Positions 35,677 through 44,568 of a stretch of DNA of 64,000 nt are shown one piece after another. Source of the stretch: Chryseobacterium sp. SORGH_AS_0447 (GTDB lineage Bacteria; Bacteroidota; Bacteroidia; Flavobacteriales; Weeksellaceae); contig NZ_JAUTAR010000001.1 in the NCBI RefSeq assembly GCF_030818695.1, positions 3,156,501 through 3,220,500 of the forward strand, read 5' to 3'. The notes below the pieces were generated by a model, which saw only the letters and a program-made list of their open reading frames with translations, searched no databases and was not told the origin of the DNA. A program made the position numbers and the translations under genes. Each line of letters starts with the position of its first letter. Within the stretch, counting starts at the first letter, position 1.

Positions 35677-36873
35677 TCAGCCATTCGCCTTATTGATCTG
35701 ATGGTATATATTCAATGAATTGCTCAGAATTTTTGTGTAGCCTTTTACATCATCGCCCGTCCAGGCCCTGTTCGCTTCCCCATAACTTCCGAATTTGTCG
35801 GACATCAGATCATGAACGGATTCAATCCCGTTTAAAATAAAACGGTACGGATGAAGGGTTACGAAAACTTTACCGCTGACTGTTTTCTGGGAATCCGTAA
35901 GGAAAGATTCGATATTTCTCATTACCGGATCCAGGAAAAGCGCTTCGTGAAGCCAGTTCCCATACCAATCGGACAGCTGTGACTTGATCGTCTGCTGGTA
36001 TTTCGAAAGCGTATGTTTTTCCAGTAAATGATGCGCTTTGATGATCACGGAGGCTGCTGCCGCTTCAAATCCTACCCTGCCTTTAATGCCTACAATAGTA
36101 TCCCCGACGTGGATATCACGGCCGATTCCGTAAGCAGATGCAAGCTGCTCAATCTTCTGAATCGCATAGACCGGATGCTCAAAATGTTCTCCGTTTACTG
36201 CGGTAACTTCCCCATGGGTAAACTCGATTTCCAATCCGGAAGGCCGGGTTTCTTTAATTTGTGATGGAAACGCTTCTTCAGGAAGGTAATTTCTTGAAGT
36301 CAGGGTTTCTTTTCCGCCCACCGAAGTTCCCCACAATCCTTTATTTACGGAATACTGCGCTTTCTGGAATTCCTTATCATAGCCGTGGCTTTTGAGGAAT
36401 TCAATTTCTTCTTCACGGGACAAAGCCATATCACGGATCGGCGTAATGATTTCCACTTCCGGGCACATCACCTGGAAAATCAGGTCAAAGCGGACCTGGT
36501 CATTTCCTGCTCCAGTACTTCCGTGCGCAATGGCATCCGCACCGGTTTCAATCGCATATTTAGCAATTTCCTGTGCCTGGATGGTGCGTTCTGCGCTTAC
36601 AGACAGAGGATAGGTATTGTTTTTCAGCACATTCCCGAAAATCAGATATTTTACACAAGACTGATAATAATCTTTCTGAGCGTCTATGCACCTGTACTCT
36701 TTTACGCCAAGGTTCAACGCCCTTTTCTCCAGTTCTTTTTCCTCTTCTTCCGTAAAACCTCCGGTGTTCACCGTTACGGCATACACCTCATACCCCAATA
36801 TTTCACTGAGGTATTTAGCACAGTACGAGGTATCGAGACCTCCGCTAAACGCTAAAACTACTTTCTTGCTCAT
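35677..36873 (-). CDS. argG: Argininosuccinate synthase
   Basis: A 398-residue ATP-dependent ligase joining citrulline and aspartate. The pyrophosphatase loop SGGLDTS opens the protein (KKVVLAFSGGLDTSYCAKYL), and AHGSTGAGNDQVRFD and the SVNKGLWGTSVGG stretch are typical. The open frame reaches 36909, but MSKKVVLAFSGG at 36873 is the family start, so I place the start there. It then overlaps the end of the upstream acetyltransferase gene by 29 bases, implying coupled translation. Confidence 0.94.
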   Translation of the reverse strand: MSKKVVLAFSGGLDTSYCAKYLSEILGYEVYAVTVNTGGFTEEEEKELEKRALNLGVKEYRCIDAQKDYYQSCVKYLIFGNVLKNNTYPLSVSAERTIQAQEIAKYAIETGADAIAHGSTGAGNDQVRFDLIFQVMCPEVEIITPIRDMALSREEEIEFLKSHGYDKEFQKAQYSVNKGLWGTSVGGKETLTSRNYLPEEAFPSQIKETRPSGLEIEFTHGEVTAVNGEHFEHPVYAIQKIEQLASAYGIGRDIHVGDTIVGIKGRVGFEAAAASVIIKAHHLLEKHTLSKYQQTIKSQLSDWYGNWLHEALFLDPVMRNIESFLTDSQKTVSGKVFVTLHPYRFILNGIESVHDLMSDKFGSYGEANRAWTGDDVKGYTKILSNSLNIYHQINKANG

Positions 36874-37444
36874 TATTGTATCGATTATCCGGCTGACTAT
36901 TTTCAGCACTGTTTTTTTTTACATTTTCAGGAACGAAAAGCATCGCCGTACACAGACAGTTTTTCCGTTCTTTTTTCATCAGAATATCATAATTCACGCA
37001 GCTTTTGCAGCCGTTCCAGAATTCTTCATCCTGGGTGAGTTCGGAATAGATGACAGGCTTATAACCGAGGTCGCTGTTAATCTTCATCACCGCCAATCCG
37101 GTGGTTAATCCGAAAATTTTGGCTTCCGGATACTTACTCCGGGATAAAGCGAATACTTTATCCTTGATCAGGGTAGCGACTCCCAGATGCCTGAAATTCG
37201 GAGAAACAATAAGTCCCGAATTGGCTACAAACTGACCGTGAGACCAGGTTTCAATATAGCAGAACCCTACCCACTTGCCGTTATCCGTGGCCACTACCGC
37301 ATTGCCTTCAGTAATTTTCTTACTGAGGTATTCTATGGAACGCTTGGCTATTCCCGTTCCTCTGCGCTGTGCAGAATCATACATTTCCTGTTGTATTTCA
37401 TTCACATACATCAGGTGAATGGATGAGGAAACTTCTATATTCAT
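36845..37444 (-). CDS. GNAT acyltransferase heading the arginine cluster, Cys-rich tail
   Basis: A 199-residue GNAT protein, first gene of the arginine cluster and overlapping argG. The acyl-CoA loop is visible in VSPNFRHLGVATLIKDKVF. No argA or argJ is present in the cluster, so this is the natural candidate for making N-acyl-glutamate. After the fold come four cysteines arranged C-x2-C-x13-C-x-C (GCKSC ... NCLC), which could bind a metal. The ATG at 37444 is preferred to a TTG at 37468 because the promoter's -7 box covers the latter. Family sure; reaction inferred from position. Confidence 0.78.
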   Translation of the reverse strand: MNIEVSSSIHLMYVNEIQQEMYDSAQRRGTGIAKRSIEYLSKKITEGNAVVATDNGKWVGFCYIETWSHGQFVANSGLIVSPNFRHLGVATLIKDKVFALSRSKYPEAKIFGLTTGLAVMKINSDLGYKPVIYSELTQDEEFWNGCKSCVNYDILMKKERKNCLCTAMLFVPENVKKNSAENSQPDNRYNNEQESSFSV

Positions 37445-37465
37445 GTATTTATCTGAATTTTTTGG

Positions 37466-37498
37466 CAAATTTAAAACATAATCACTTTAAAAACCAAA
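37466..37498 (-). promoter_or_regulatory. Promoter of the arginine cluster
   Basis: The minus strand reads TTTG (37498-37495), 21 bases, TAAATTTG (37473-37466), a good Bacteroidota promoter about 22 bases before the GNAT start codon. I see no obvious ArgR-type palindrome over it. Confidence 0.6.
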
Positions 37499-37580
37499 TA
37501 TTAAAGATAATTTTTAGCTTAAAATATTATTAAAAAGTTAATTTATCTTTACATAGAATTAATATATTGCTAAATTATTA

Positions 37581-37588
37581 TATATTTG
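37581..37588 (+). promoter_or_regulatory. -7 box of the zinc-ribbon/HTH gene
   Basis: TATATTTG, a perfect TAnnTTTG, 16 bases before the ATG at 37605. No clear -33 element in this very AT-rich stretch. Confidence 0.45.
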
Positions 37589-37604
37589 CTAAAAATATAT
37601 AGTT

Positions 37605-38021
37605 ATGGAAAATAAATGTCCTAAATGCAACAGCATCAAGGTCGTAAAAAGCGGAATCGTTAATGAAAAACAGCGTTTCCTGTGCAAGGATTGCAAATAC
37701 TATTTTACGGTAAAAAAATTGGGAAAACAGATTGACTATTACTATGTAACCAAAGCCTTACAGCTTTATCTTGAGGGTTTAAGCTTCCGGGAGATCGAAA
37801 GGATCATCGGGGTTTCCCATGTCACCATCAGTTCATGGATCAAGAAATACAACATCACAAGACCGCCCCATTCGGAGTTTCATCCTGTCTACAAAATACT
37901 GAAGCAAAACGAGCTGATCGAATACATGTCAAAAGAAGAGAACATTAAAAATTCAGGACTTATCATCACCCAGTTTGCGGATAAATACATGCTGATTAAA
38001 TGGGAAAGATTTAAAAAATGA
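37605..38021 (+). CDS. IS1 InsA-like zinc-ribbon/helix-turn-helix protein
   Basis: A 138-residue protein resembling the DNA-binding half of IS1/IS1595-type transposases. A zinc ribbon with Cys5-x2-Cys8 and Cys27-x2-Cys30 is followed by an HTH at about residues 58-78 (GLSFREIERIIGVSHVTISSWIKKY), then a tail of 50 residues without a DDE catalytic domain. No terminal inverted repeats or second transposase frame are seen, and it has its own -7 box. It therefore looks domesticated, perhaps as a regulator of the arginine cluster (divergent) or the carboxylate genes (downstream). This is inference. Confidence 0.65.
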   Translation: MENKCPKCNSIKVVKSGIVNEKQRFLCKDCKYYFTVKKLGKQIDYYYVTKALQLYLEGLSFREIERIIGVSHVTISSWIKKYNITRPPHSEFHPVYKILKQNELIEYMSKEENIKNSGLIITQFADKYMLIKWERFKK

Positions 38022-38023
38022 GC

Positions 38024-38110
38024 AATGAGTAATAGGTAATAAGCAATATAAACAACAGTTGATAAATAGTCATTCATTACTCATTACCCATTACCCATTA
38101 CCTATATATA
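38024..38110. repeat. Inverted repeat and attaccc-type tandem
   Basis: AATGAGTAAT (38024-38033) pairs with ATTACTCATT (38076-38085). Beyond it the phrase attaccc repeats three times. It may end the upstream transcript. Confidence 0.5.
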
Positions 38111-38201
38111 CCCTTACCATTAATATATATTAAATTTTCTTAACTGAATTATTAATTACAATTTGGCTTTCATAAAAAACAACGCCAAAAATTGATAATT
38201 T

Positions 38202-39581
38202 ATGAAGAAATTACTCACTTTTCTCGGATTAGCTTTAATCAGCAATTCTTTATATTCCCAGGGTTCGCCGGATTATGGAAGCGGATTAAAACTCAACCTG
38301 AATCAACAGGGCGACAAATACGTTCGGTTTATTTTATGGGATCAGTTCTGGCTGAGAAATACAGAAATGAACCCGGGCAGCATGGTAGGCGGTGAGCCGA
38401 CTGACAATTCCTGGAGCCTGGGAAACCGCAGACTTCGTGCGCTGGCTTACGCACAGATTTCCAAAAGATACATGATTATGCTTCATTTTGGAATTAACAA
38501 TCAGACCTTCATCAACGGCGGAGCACCCGGAACCACAGGTACCGGAGGAAACGGCAACGGGAAAAAGACCCAGCTGTTTTTCCATGATGCATGGAATGAG
38601 TACGCTGTAGTCCTGCCCGGAGAAGCCGGAAAGTTCAGCCTTTCGTTGGGAGCCGGACTGCATTATTACATGGGACTTTCGCGAATGACCATGGCTTCCA
38701 CGCTGAATTTTCTTACGGTGGACTCTCCGATTTTCACCTGGCCTTTAATTGATAATTCCGATCAGTTTGCCCGGCAGCTGGGGATGTTTGCCAAAGGAAA
38801 ATATGGAAAGCTGGAATACCGCTTCAGCCTGAACAAACCTTTTGCAACCGATCTTACTCCTGCCAATGTTCTCGATCCTTCAAAAGCGGTAGCGGTTGAC
38901 AACAACGGAAACCCGAATTTCTCAAAAGCAGGGTATGTGGAATATCAGTTTTTGGATGAAGAATCGAATCTGCTTCCTTTCAAAGTGGGTTCTTATCTTG
39001 GAACAAAAAAAGTCTTCAACATCGGTGCGGGATTCTATCATCAGAAAGACGGAACACGGACTTCCGTCAATTCAAATATCGAAAAGCACGACATTACCCT
39101 GGTGGCTGTTGATGCCTTTGCCGATATTCCTTTGGGAAATGCCAAAAACAAAATGGCCGTTTCTGCGTATGCCGGCTATTACAATTATCAGTTCGGCCCG
39201 AACTACCTCAGAAATCTGGGAATCATGAACATTGCGGCTTCCGATCCTAATTTTATCGGCCAGAAAGCGATTGCCGGTCCGGGAAATATGCAGCCGACCA
39301 TTGGAACAGGGAACATGATCTATGCCCAGGCCGGATTATTATTACCAAGCCAGGCAGAAAAACCTAAAATCAGGATTCAGCCTTTCGCAGCATATACGCA
39401 TAAAAGTTTTGAAGCATTGGAGAAATCTTCTTCCCAATTCGATATCGGAGCCAACTGGTTCCTGGACGGCCATCACGCTAAAATTACGACCCAGTACTCC
39501 ACAAGGCCAGTGTATACAAGCCCGACAGAAAGCCCTTCTTCCAAAGGAGAATTCATCATCCAGTTCCAGATTTATCTGTAG
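38202..39581 (+). CDS. Outer membrane porin-like protein
   Basis: A 459-residue protein with a signal peptide (KKLLTFLGLALISNSLYS) and a body of alternating beta strands with many Gly and aromatic residues, ending in a strand with terminal leucine (GEFIIQFQIYL). It looks like a Bacteroidetes porin of the phosphate/anion-porin-like shape. A glycine-threonine-rich loop (APGTTGTGGNGNG) lies near residue 110-120. It begins the carboxylate module, ahead of the inner membrane transporter gene, so it probably admits the same substrates. Substrate inferred from context. Confidence 0.7.
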   Translation: MKKLLTFLGLALISNSLYSQGSPDYGSGLKLNLNQQGDKYVRFILWDQFWLRNTEMNPGSMVGGEPTDNSWSLGNRRLRALAYAQISKRYMIMLHFGINNQTFINGGAPGTTGTGGNGNGKKTQLFFHDAWNEYAVVLPGEAGKFSLSLGAGLHYYMGLSRMTMASTLNFLTVDSPIFTWPLIDNSDQFARQLGMFAKGKYGKLEYRFSLNKPFATDLTPANVLDPSKAVAVDNNGNPNFSKAGYVEYQFLDEESNLLPFKVGSYLGTKKVFNIGAGFYHQKDGTRTSVNSNIEKHDITLVAVDAFADIPLGNAKNKMAVSAYAGYYNYQFGPNYLRNLGIMNIAASDPNFIGQKAIAGPGNMQPTIGTGNMIYAQAGLLLPSQAEKPKIRIQPFAAYTHKSFEALEKSSSQFDIGANWFLDGHHAKITTQYSTRPVYTSPTESPSSKGEFIIQFQIYL

Positions 39582-39659
39582 AACCTATTGGCTACGGCCG
39601 TCTCAAATAAATTTCAGAAAACTCAATATCAAATTTTAATTAACACTAAACCAAGCAAT

Positions 39660-41240
39660 ATGAGCGAAAATCATCACGATGCTTACCAAAACATGACCGA
39701 GAAGCAGAAAAACCGCACGATCTGGAGCGTTATTACCGCATCCTCACTCGGCACCCTGATCGAATGGTACGATTTCTATATCTTCGGAAGTTTGGCCGTC
39801 GTTTTAGCAACAAAATTTTTCCCGGCAGACAATCCTACGGCCGCTTTTCTATCCACCTTGGCGACTTTTGCCGCAGGATTTGTGGTGAGGCCTTTCGGAG
39901 CGCTGTTCTTCGGAAGACTGGGAGACCTTATCGGAAGAAAATATACGTTCCTGGTCACTTTGCTGATTATGGGATTCTCAACATTCCTGATCGGGTGTAT
40001 TCCAAGTTATGAAACCATCGGGTTTATGGCGCCTGTCCTGGTTTTAATTTTAAGATTATTACAGGGACTGGCATTAGGAGGGGAATACGGAGGTGCCGCA
40101 ACCTATGTGGCAGAATACGCCCAACCTCACCGGCGGGGTTACTGGACTTCCTGGATCCAAACCACAGCAACGGCAGGTCTTTTCATTTCATTAATCATCA
40201 TCCTGATTACCAAAAGTACATTATCGGCCGAAGATTTCGATAACTGGGGATGGAGGGTTCCTTTCTGGATCTCGATCCTGATGGTAGGCGTTTCGTACAT
40301 CATCAGAAAGAATATGAAAGAATCGCCGCTTTTTGCGAAGGCCAAAAGTGAAGGAAAAACATCCAAAAACCCGTTGAAAGAAAGCTTCGGAAATAAGTTC
40401 AATTTTAAATTCGTGCTACTGGCCTTATTCGGGGCCGCCATGGGACAAGGGGTTATCTGGTATACCGGGCAGTTTTACGCCATGAGTTTCCTCCAGAAAG
40501 TAATGAATATCGAATCAGCACAAGTCGACAAGCTGATGGCTATTGCGCTCCTAATGGGAACTCCTTTCTTCGTATTTTTCGGATGGCTTTCCGATAAGCT
40601 GGGAAGAAAAGCCATCATGATGACGGGAATGCTGGTGGCTATTCTGGCTTACCGACCTATTTATGACAAAATGTTCAACAGCATCGACCTGAAATCAAAA
40701 ACCGTTGCGGAAAGCGGCCTGGTTGAAAAAAGAACGGCGAAAGTTCATGACAAAATCACGACCGACAGTTTGATTACGTTCCATAAAGAACTGACCTATA
40801 CCGACGGTACTTTCATGAAAAAAGACAGCATCGTTCACTGGTCGCCGACAGGACCGGTAATGAAAGACGGAAAAGCTGATAAACCTACCGTTACCCAAAC
40901 AGTAAAGATCAATACCGACACGAATATACTGCTGATCTTTTTAGTATTTATCCAGGTGATTTTCGTAACAATGGTGTACGGACCGATTGCCGCCTTTTTA
41001 GTGGAAATGTTCCCGGTGAGGATCCGTTATACCTCCATGTCGCTGCCTTATCACATCGGAAACGGGGTCTTCGGAGGATTGCTTCCTGCCGTAGCCACTT
41101 ACCTGGTAACAACAGGAAAAGAAGCCGGACATGCCACCTGGTATCTAGAAGGTCTCTGGTACCCGATCGGCGTAGCTTCTGTCTGTCTTTTGATCGGTAT
41201 ATTCTATCTTAAAAACAAGAACAACAATATTCACGATTAA
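39660..41240 (+). CDS. MHS-family (MFS) transporter, probably organic acids
   Basis: A 526-residue major facilitator of the metabolite:H+ symporter type. The opening SVITASSLGTLIEWYDFYIFG and the loop motifs FFGRLGDLIGRKYTFL and LQGLALGGEYGGAATYVAEYA (residues 15-165) are the family signature. An insert of about 85 residues (roughly 336-420), polar and Lys/Asp/Thr-rich, separates two helices in the second half; most members lack it. I chose the ATG at 39660 because the frame upstream starts from TTG and reads unlike protein. Its place between porin and acyl-CoA synthetases suggests acetate, propionate or similar acids. Confidence 0.85.
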   Translation: MSENHHDAYQNMTEKQKNRTIWSVITASSLGTLIEWYDFYIFGSLAVVLATKFFPADNPTAAFLSTLATFAAGFVVRPFGALFFGRLGDLIGRKYTFLVTLLIMGFSTFLIGCIPSYETIGFMAPVLVLILRLLQGLALGGEYGGAATYVAEYAQPHRRGYWTSWIQTTATAGLFISLIIILITKSTLSAEDFDNWGWRVPFWISILMVGVSYIIRKNMKESPLFAKAKSEGKTSKNPLKESFGNKFNFKFVLLALFGAAMGQGVIWYTGQFYAMSFLQKVMNIESAQVDKLMAIALLMGTPFFVFFGWLSDKLGRKAIMMTGMLVAILAYRPIYDKMFNSIDLKSKTVAESGLVEKRTAKVHDKITTDSLITFHKELTYTDGTFMKKDSIVHWSPTGPVMKDGKADKPTVTQTVKINTDTNILLIFLVFIQVIFVTMVYGPIAAFLVEMFPVRIRYTSMSLPYHIGNGVFGGLLPAVATYLVTTGKEAGHATWYLEGLWYPIGVASVCLLIGIFYLKNKNNNIHD

Positions 41241-41283
41241 GTGCTGAAGCATTCAAATTTTTATTAATTTTAAAACTACTAAA

Positions 41284-41511
41284 ATGAACGGATTAAAAAA
41301 AATATTAGGCTTACTCTGGATCGCCATTGCGCTTGTGGTAGGATATTTCGGAATTACCGTTTTGGGAATTCCTAAAATAAGCTCAGGAAAACAGGAAGAC
41401 CTTGTTTTCGGGATTATTATCCTTTTCGTGCTGATGCCGATTATCTCAGGCGGGCTGGCCATTTTCGGCTATTATGCCCTGACAGGAGAATATGCCGACG
41501 AGAAAAATTAA
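41284..41511 (+). CDS. Small two-helix membrane protein (DUF6814-like)
   Basis: A 75-residue protein with two long hydrophobic segments (about 8-27 and 40-66) and polar ends. It follows the transporter gene by 43 bases and is likely co-expressed with it. I connect it to the DUF6814 group from memory of its position and shape only. It may be an accessory subunit of the transporter. Confidence 0.65.
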   Translation: MNGLKKILGLLWIAIALVVGYFGITVLGIPKISSGKQEDLVFGIIILFVLMPIISGGLAIFGYYALTGEYADEKN

Positions 41512-41527
41512 TGTATAAACAATGAAT

Positions 41528-41574
41528 GATAATTGATCAGTGATGGATTAATTTCCGTCAGATGATCAATTATC
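41528..41574. repeat. Inverted repeat between the two small genes
   Basis: GATAATTGATCA (41528-41539) pairs exactly with TGATCAATTATC (41563-41574). It lies within an ATTGAT/ATCAAT-rich spacer and may reduce read-through from the transporter genes. Confidence 0.5.
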
Positions 41575-41665
41575 GTTTGTTATTATCTGTAATAAAAAGA
41601 GTTTGTTAAAAAAATGATGACTTGAATTAAATCAGATGTCAATCATCATTTATCAATGATCAATC

Positions 41666-41860
41666 ATGAAAAAAAGACACGAACAAAAACTGATCATTCT
41701 AAGCATCGGGCTGGTAATTGCCTTCAGCATACCTGTTTCAATGCTGTTCAACAGTTCCCAGGAAGTTTTCGGCTATCCGATGATCCTGGTGTATATTTTC
41801 GTGGTCTGGATGGTTTCCATCATTATTTCTTTTGTAATCATAAAAAAATATGATGAGTAG
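41666..41860 (+). CDS. Small two-helix membrane protein, unknown
   Basis: A 64-residue protein with a basic start (MKKRHEQK), two hydrophobic helices (about 9-27 and 36-58) and a charged end (KKYDE). Its stop overlaps the start of the CrbS-like kinase gene by 11 bases, so the two are translationally coupled. The shape recalls the DUF485/DUF4212 partners of SLC5 acetate permeases, suggesting a subunit for the symporter-like sensor. That role is inferred. Confidence 0.65.
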   Translation: MKKRHEQKLIILSIGLVIAFSIPVSMLFNSSQEVFGYPMILVYIFVVWMVSIIISFVIIKKYDE

Positions 41861-44522
41861 TTTCGCATTATTCACTGTAGTTTTGTTTTACCTGGCCCTT
41901 CTGTTCTTAGTCGCTTATCTGGCGGAGAAGAAGACGAGCAAGCTCTGGATCAACAATCCATACATCTATGCACTTTCTCTCGCAGTCTACTGTACGGCCT
42001 GGACGTATTACGGAAGCATAGGTGTTGCAGCGACCAGCGGACTCAATTATCTTCCGATTTATGTCGGTCCCATTATGATTATCCCGGCTTGGATTTACAT
42101 CAATACCCGGATTGTAAGGATTTCCAGGGTCAACAAGATCAGCAGCGTGGCCGATTTTATTTCTTTGCGGTATGGGAACAGCAGAAGTCTCAGCGCCATT
42201 ATTACCATTGTATGCCTTTTGGCTATTGTGCCTTACATCGGCCTTCAGATCAAAGCCATTTCCGAAACCTTTCACCTGGTTACCGAAACGGAAATTTCGA
42301 AAAATATTTTAACGGACAATGCCACTTTCGTAGTGATATTAATTGCTTTATTTTCCTCCTATTACGGAACACGGTACGTCGATGCTTCGGAAAAGCGGTT
42401 GGGAATCATCTCAGCGATCGCGCTGGAAAGTTTCCTGAAGCTGTTCTTCATTATTATTTTAGGATTGTTTGTGATCTATTTCGCTTTTGACGGGTTTTCC
42501 GATATTTATCAAAAGGCAAGCAAGTTTGCAGATTTTAAAGAGAAAAACACATTCAACGGGATTGAAGGCGCCATGAACTGGATGGTGCTGTGCATGATTT
42601 CAGGAACTGCGATCTGCATTCTCCCACGGCAGTTTCACACAGCCATCATCGAAAACCGACAGGAAAAGCACATCAAAACGGCCATCTGGTTTTTCCCGCT
42701 CTATCTGTTGATTTTCACCATCTTTATTTTTCCGATTGCCTGGGGCGGAAGGCTGATCTTTGAAGGACAAAACGTGAATCCTGAGTTCTACTCTATTTTA
42801 ATTCCGCAATATTTCGACAAAACCTGGATTACGGTCTGCGTTTTCCTGGGCGGACTGAGTTCTTCCGTTTCGATGATCATCATTTCCGCGATCACTTTAT
42901 CCATCATGCTGTCCAACAACTTGATCATCCCATATGGACTGCTGGGAAAATTTAAAGCAGAAAATGAAATAAAAAACACCCGCAATATTACCAACATCCG
43001 GAAGTTCAGCATTTTTGCACTGATCATTATGGCTTTCGCTTTCTATAAATATTTTATTCTGAAAACTTCACTGGATTCGGTGGGTTTGATCTCTTTTGTA
43101 GTGATCGCCCAGCTGGCTCCCGCATTCTTCGGCGCTATTTTCTGGCGGAGGGGAAGCTACAAAGGCGCCGTTACCGGATTGCTGGCAGGACTGATCATCT
43201 GCTATTTCGGCCTAATTATTCCTCAGTATTATTTTTCGTACAACCAGGAATTTAAAGAAGTGCTCAGAGGACTGTATGATGCATTCGACTTTTTTACCAT
43301 CCCTTTTCTGGGCAGGATCCCGGAGATTTTCTTTTGGTCGCTTCTGGTGAATGCAGGGCTGTTCGGCATTATTTCCGTAAGCAGCAAAGGGAACTACCGG
43401 GAAAGAAATTTTGCAGAGCTTTATGTAGATATCGACAAATACATCCAAAATCACGAGAATGCATTCATCTGGAGGGGAACGGCTTATGTTTCGGATATTA
43501 AAAACATCCTGGAACGGTTTTTAGGAAAAAAGAAAACTGAACAGGCCCTTCGGATCTTCAATTTAAAATACAACATCGACTCGGAAACGGAGACCGCTGA
43601 TTCCCGCTTTATTAAATTTTCGGAAAACCTGCTGGCAGGAAGAATAGGAACCGCTTCGGCAAAAATTTTAATCGAAGGTGTTACCAAAGAAGATAAAATC
43701 TCACTGAAGGAAGTACTGAATATTTTAGAGGAATCCAAAGAAAACATCATCCTCAATAAAAAGCTTACCGAGCAGTCGGAAGAGCTTAAAAAATTATCGG
43801 ATGACCTGAGAAATGCCAATAAAAATTTAATTATTAAAGACCAGCAGAAAGACGACTTCCTGGATTCTGTGGCACATGAGCTGAGGACGCCCATCACCGC
43901 CATCCGCGCGGCCGGAGAAATTCTGGCAGACGACGATGACATTCCTTCAGAAATCAAAAAGGAGTTTCTGAATAACATCATTACCGAATCTGACCGTTTA
44001 AGTGAAATCATCAACGACATCCTGTATCTGGACAAATTGGAACATGGGGAAATTGCCCTGCACATCAGAGAAAACAACATACTTGAAACCTTTAAAAAAG
44101 CATTGAATCCTCTCCTGCATCTGATTCAGCAGAAAAATATCCATTTAAGCGAAGTCAATCTTCTCAACAAGGTTTTGTTTGCCTATGATGAGGCACGGAT
44201 GATCCAGCTGTTTCAGAATATTTTGGGGAATGCATTGAAATTTACAGATGAGAATGGCACGATCCAGACCAAATTATCCGAAAAAGAAAACGAGGTGGTC
44301 ATTAAGATCTTCAATACAGGAAAACATATCCCGGAAGAAGATCTGGAACTGATTTTCGATAAATTTTACCAGTCCAAAAACCAGAATATTCTAAAACCGA
44401 CAGGAAGCGGCCTTGGGCTGGCCATTTCGAAAAAAATCGTACAGGCACAAGGCGGAAGCATAAAAGCAGAAAACAGCGGGTTAGGTGTTACCTTTACGGT
44501 TACCCTGCCCGACAGAAAATAA
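41850..44522 (+). CDS. CrbS/CbrA-like sensor kinase: SLC5 symporter, STAC and histidine kinase
   Basis: An 890-residue fusion. Residues 1 to about 510 are a sodium:solute symporter fold with about 13 helices (TAWTYYGSIGVAATSGLNYLP, SSYYGTRYVDASEKRLG). About 515-625 fits the STAC linker found in such kinases. After a coiled coil (625-665) comes the HisKA domain with His676 (SVAHELRTPITAIRAAGE), then the ATPase with the N box (FQNILGNALKFT) and GSGLGLAIS. In Vibrio and Pseudomonas CrbS controls acetyl-CoA synthetase; here PrpE-like and Acs genes follow directly. Probably senses or carries a small carboxylate. Confidence 0.87.
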   Translation: MMSSFALFTVVLFYLALLFLVAYLAEKKTSKLWINNPYIYALSLAVYCTAWTYYGSIGVAATSGLNYLPIYVGPIMIIPAWIYINTRIVRISRVNKISSVADFISLRYGNSRSLSAIITIVCLLAIVPYIGLQIKAISETFHLVTETEISKNILTDNATFVVILIALFSSYYGTRYVDASEKRLGIISAIALESFLKLFFIIILGLFVIYFAFDGFSDIYQKASKFADFKEKNTFNGIEGAMNWMVLCMISGTAICILPRQFHTAIIENRQEKHIKTAIWFFPLYLLIFTIFIFPIAWGGRLIFEGQNVNPEFYSILIPQYFDKTWITVCVFLGGLSSSVSMIIISAITLSIMLSNNLIIPYGLLGKFKAENEIKNTRNITNIRKFSIFALIIMAFAFYKYFILKTSLDSVGLISFVVIAQLAPAFFGAIFWRRGSYKGAVTGLLAGLIICYFGLIIPQYYFSYNQEFKEVLRGLYDAFDFFTIPFLGRIPEIFFWSLLVNAGLFGIISVSSKGNYRERNFAELYVDIDKYIQNHENAFIWRGTAYVSDIKNILERFLGKKKTEQALRIFNLKYNIDSETETADSRFIKFSENLLAGRIGTASAKILIEGVTKEDKISLKEVLNILEESKENIILNKKLTEQSEELKKLSDDLRNANKNLIIKDQQKDDFLDSVAHELRTPITAIRAAGEILADDDDIPSEIKKEFLNNIITESDRLSEIINDILYLDKLEHGEIALHIRENNILETFKKALNPLLHLIQQKNIHLSEVNLLNKVLFAYDEARMIQLFQNILGNALKFTDENGTIQTKLSEKENEVVIKIFNTGKHIPEEDLELIFDKFYQSKNQNILKPTGSGLGLAISKKIVQAQGGSIKAENSGLGVTFTVTLPDRK

Positions 44523-44568
44523 TATAGAAAAGGCCCTCCGGGTTCTTATTTAATAAAGAAAAGAAAAC

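Noticed and set aside
37605..38021. Active IS1-type insertion sequence
   Set aside because: No InsB-like catalytic frame, terminal inverted repeats or target duplication could be seen around it.
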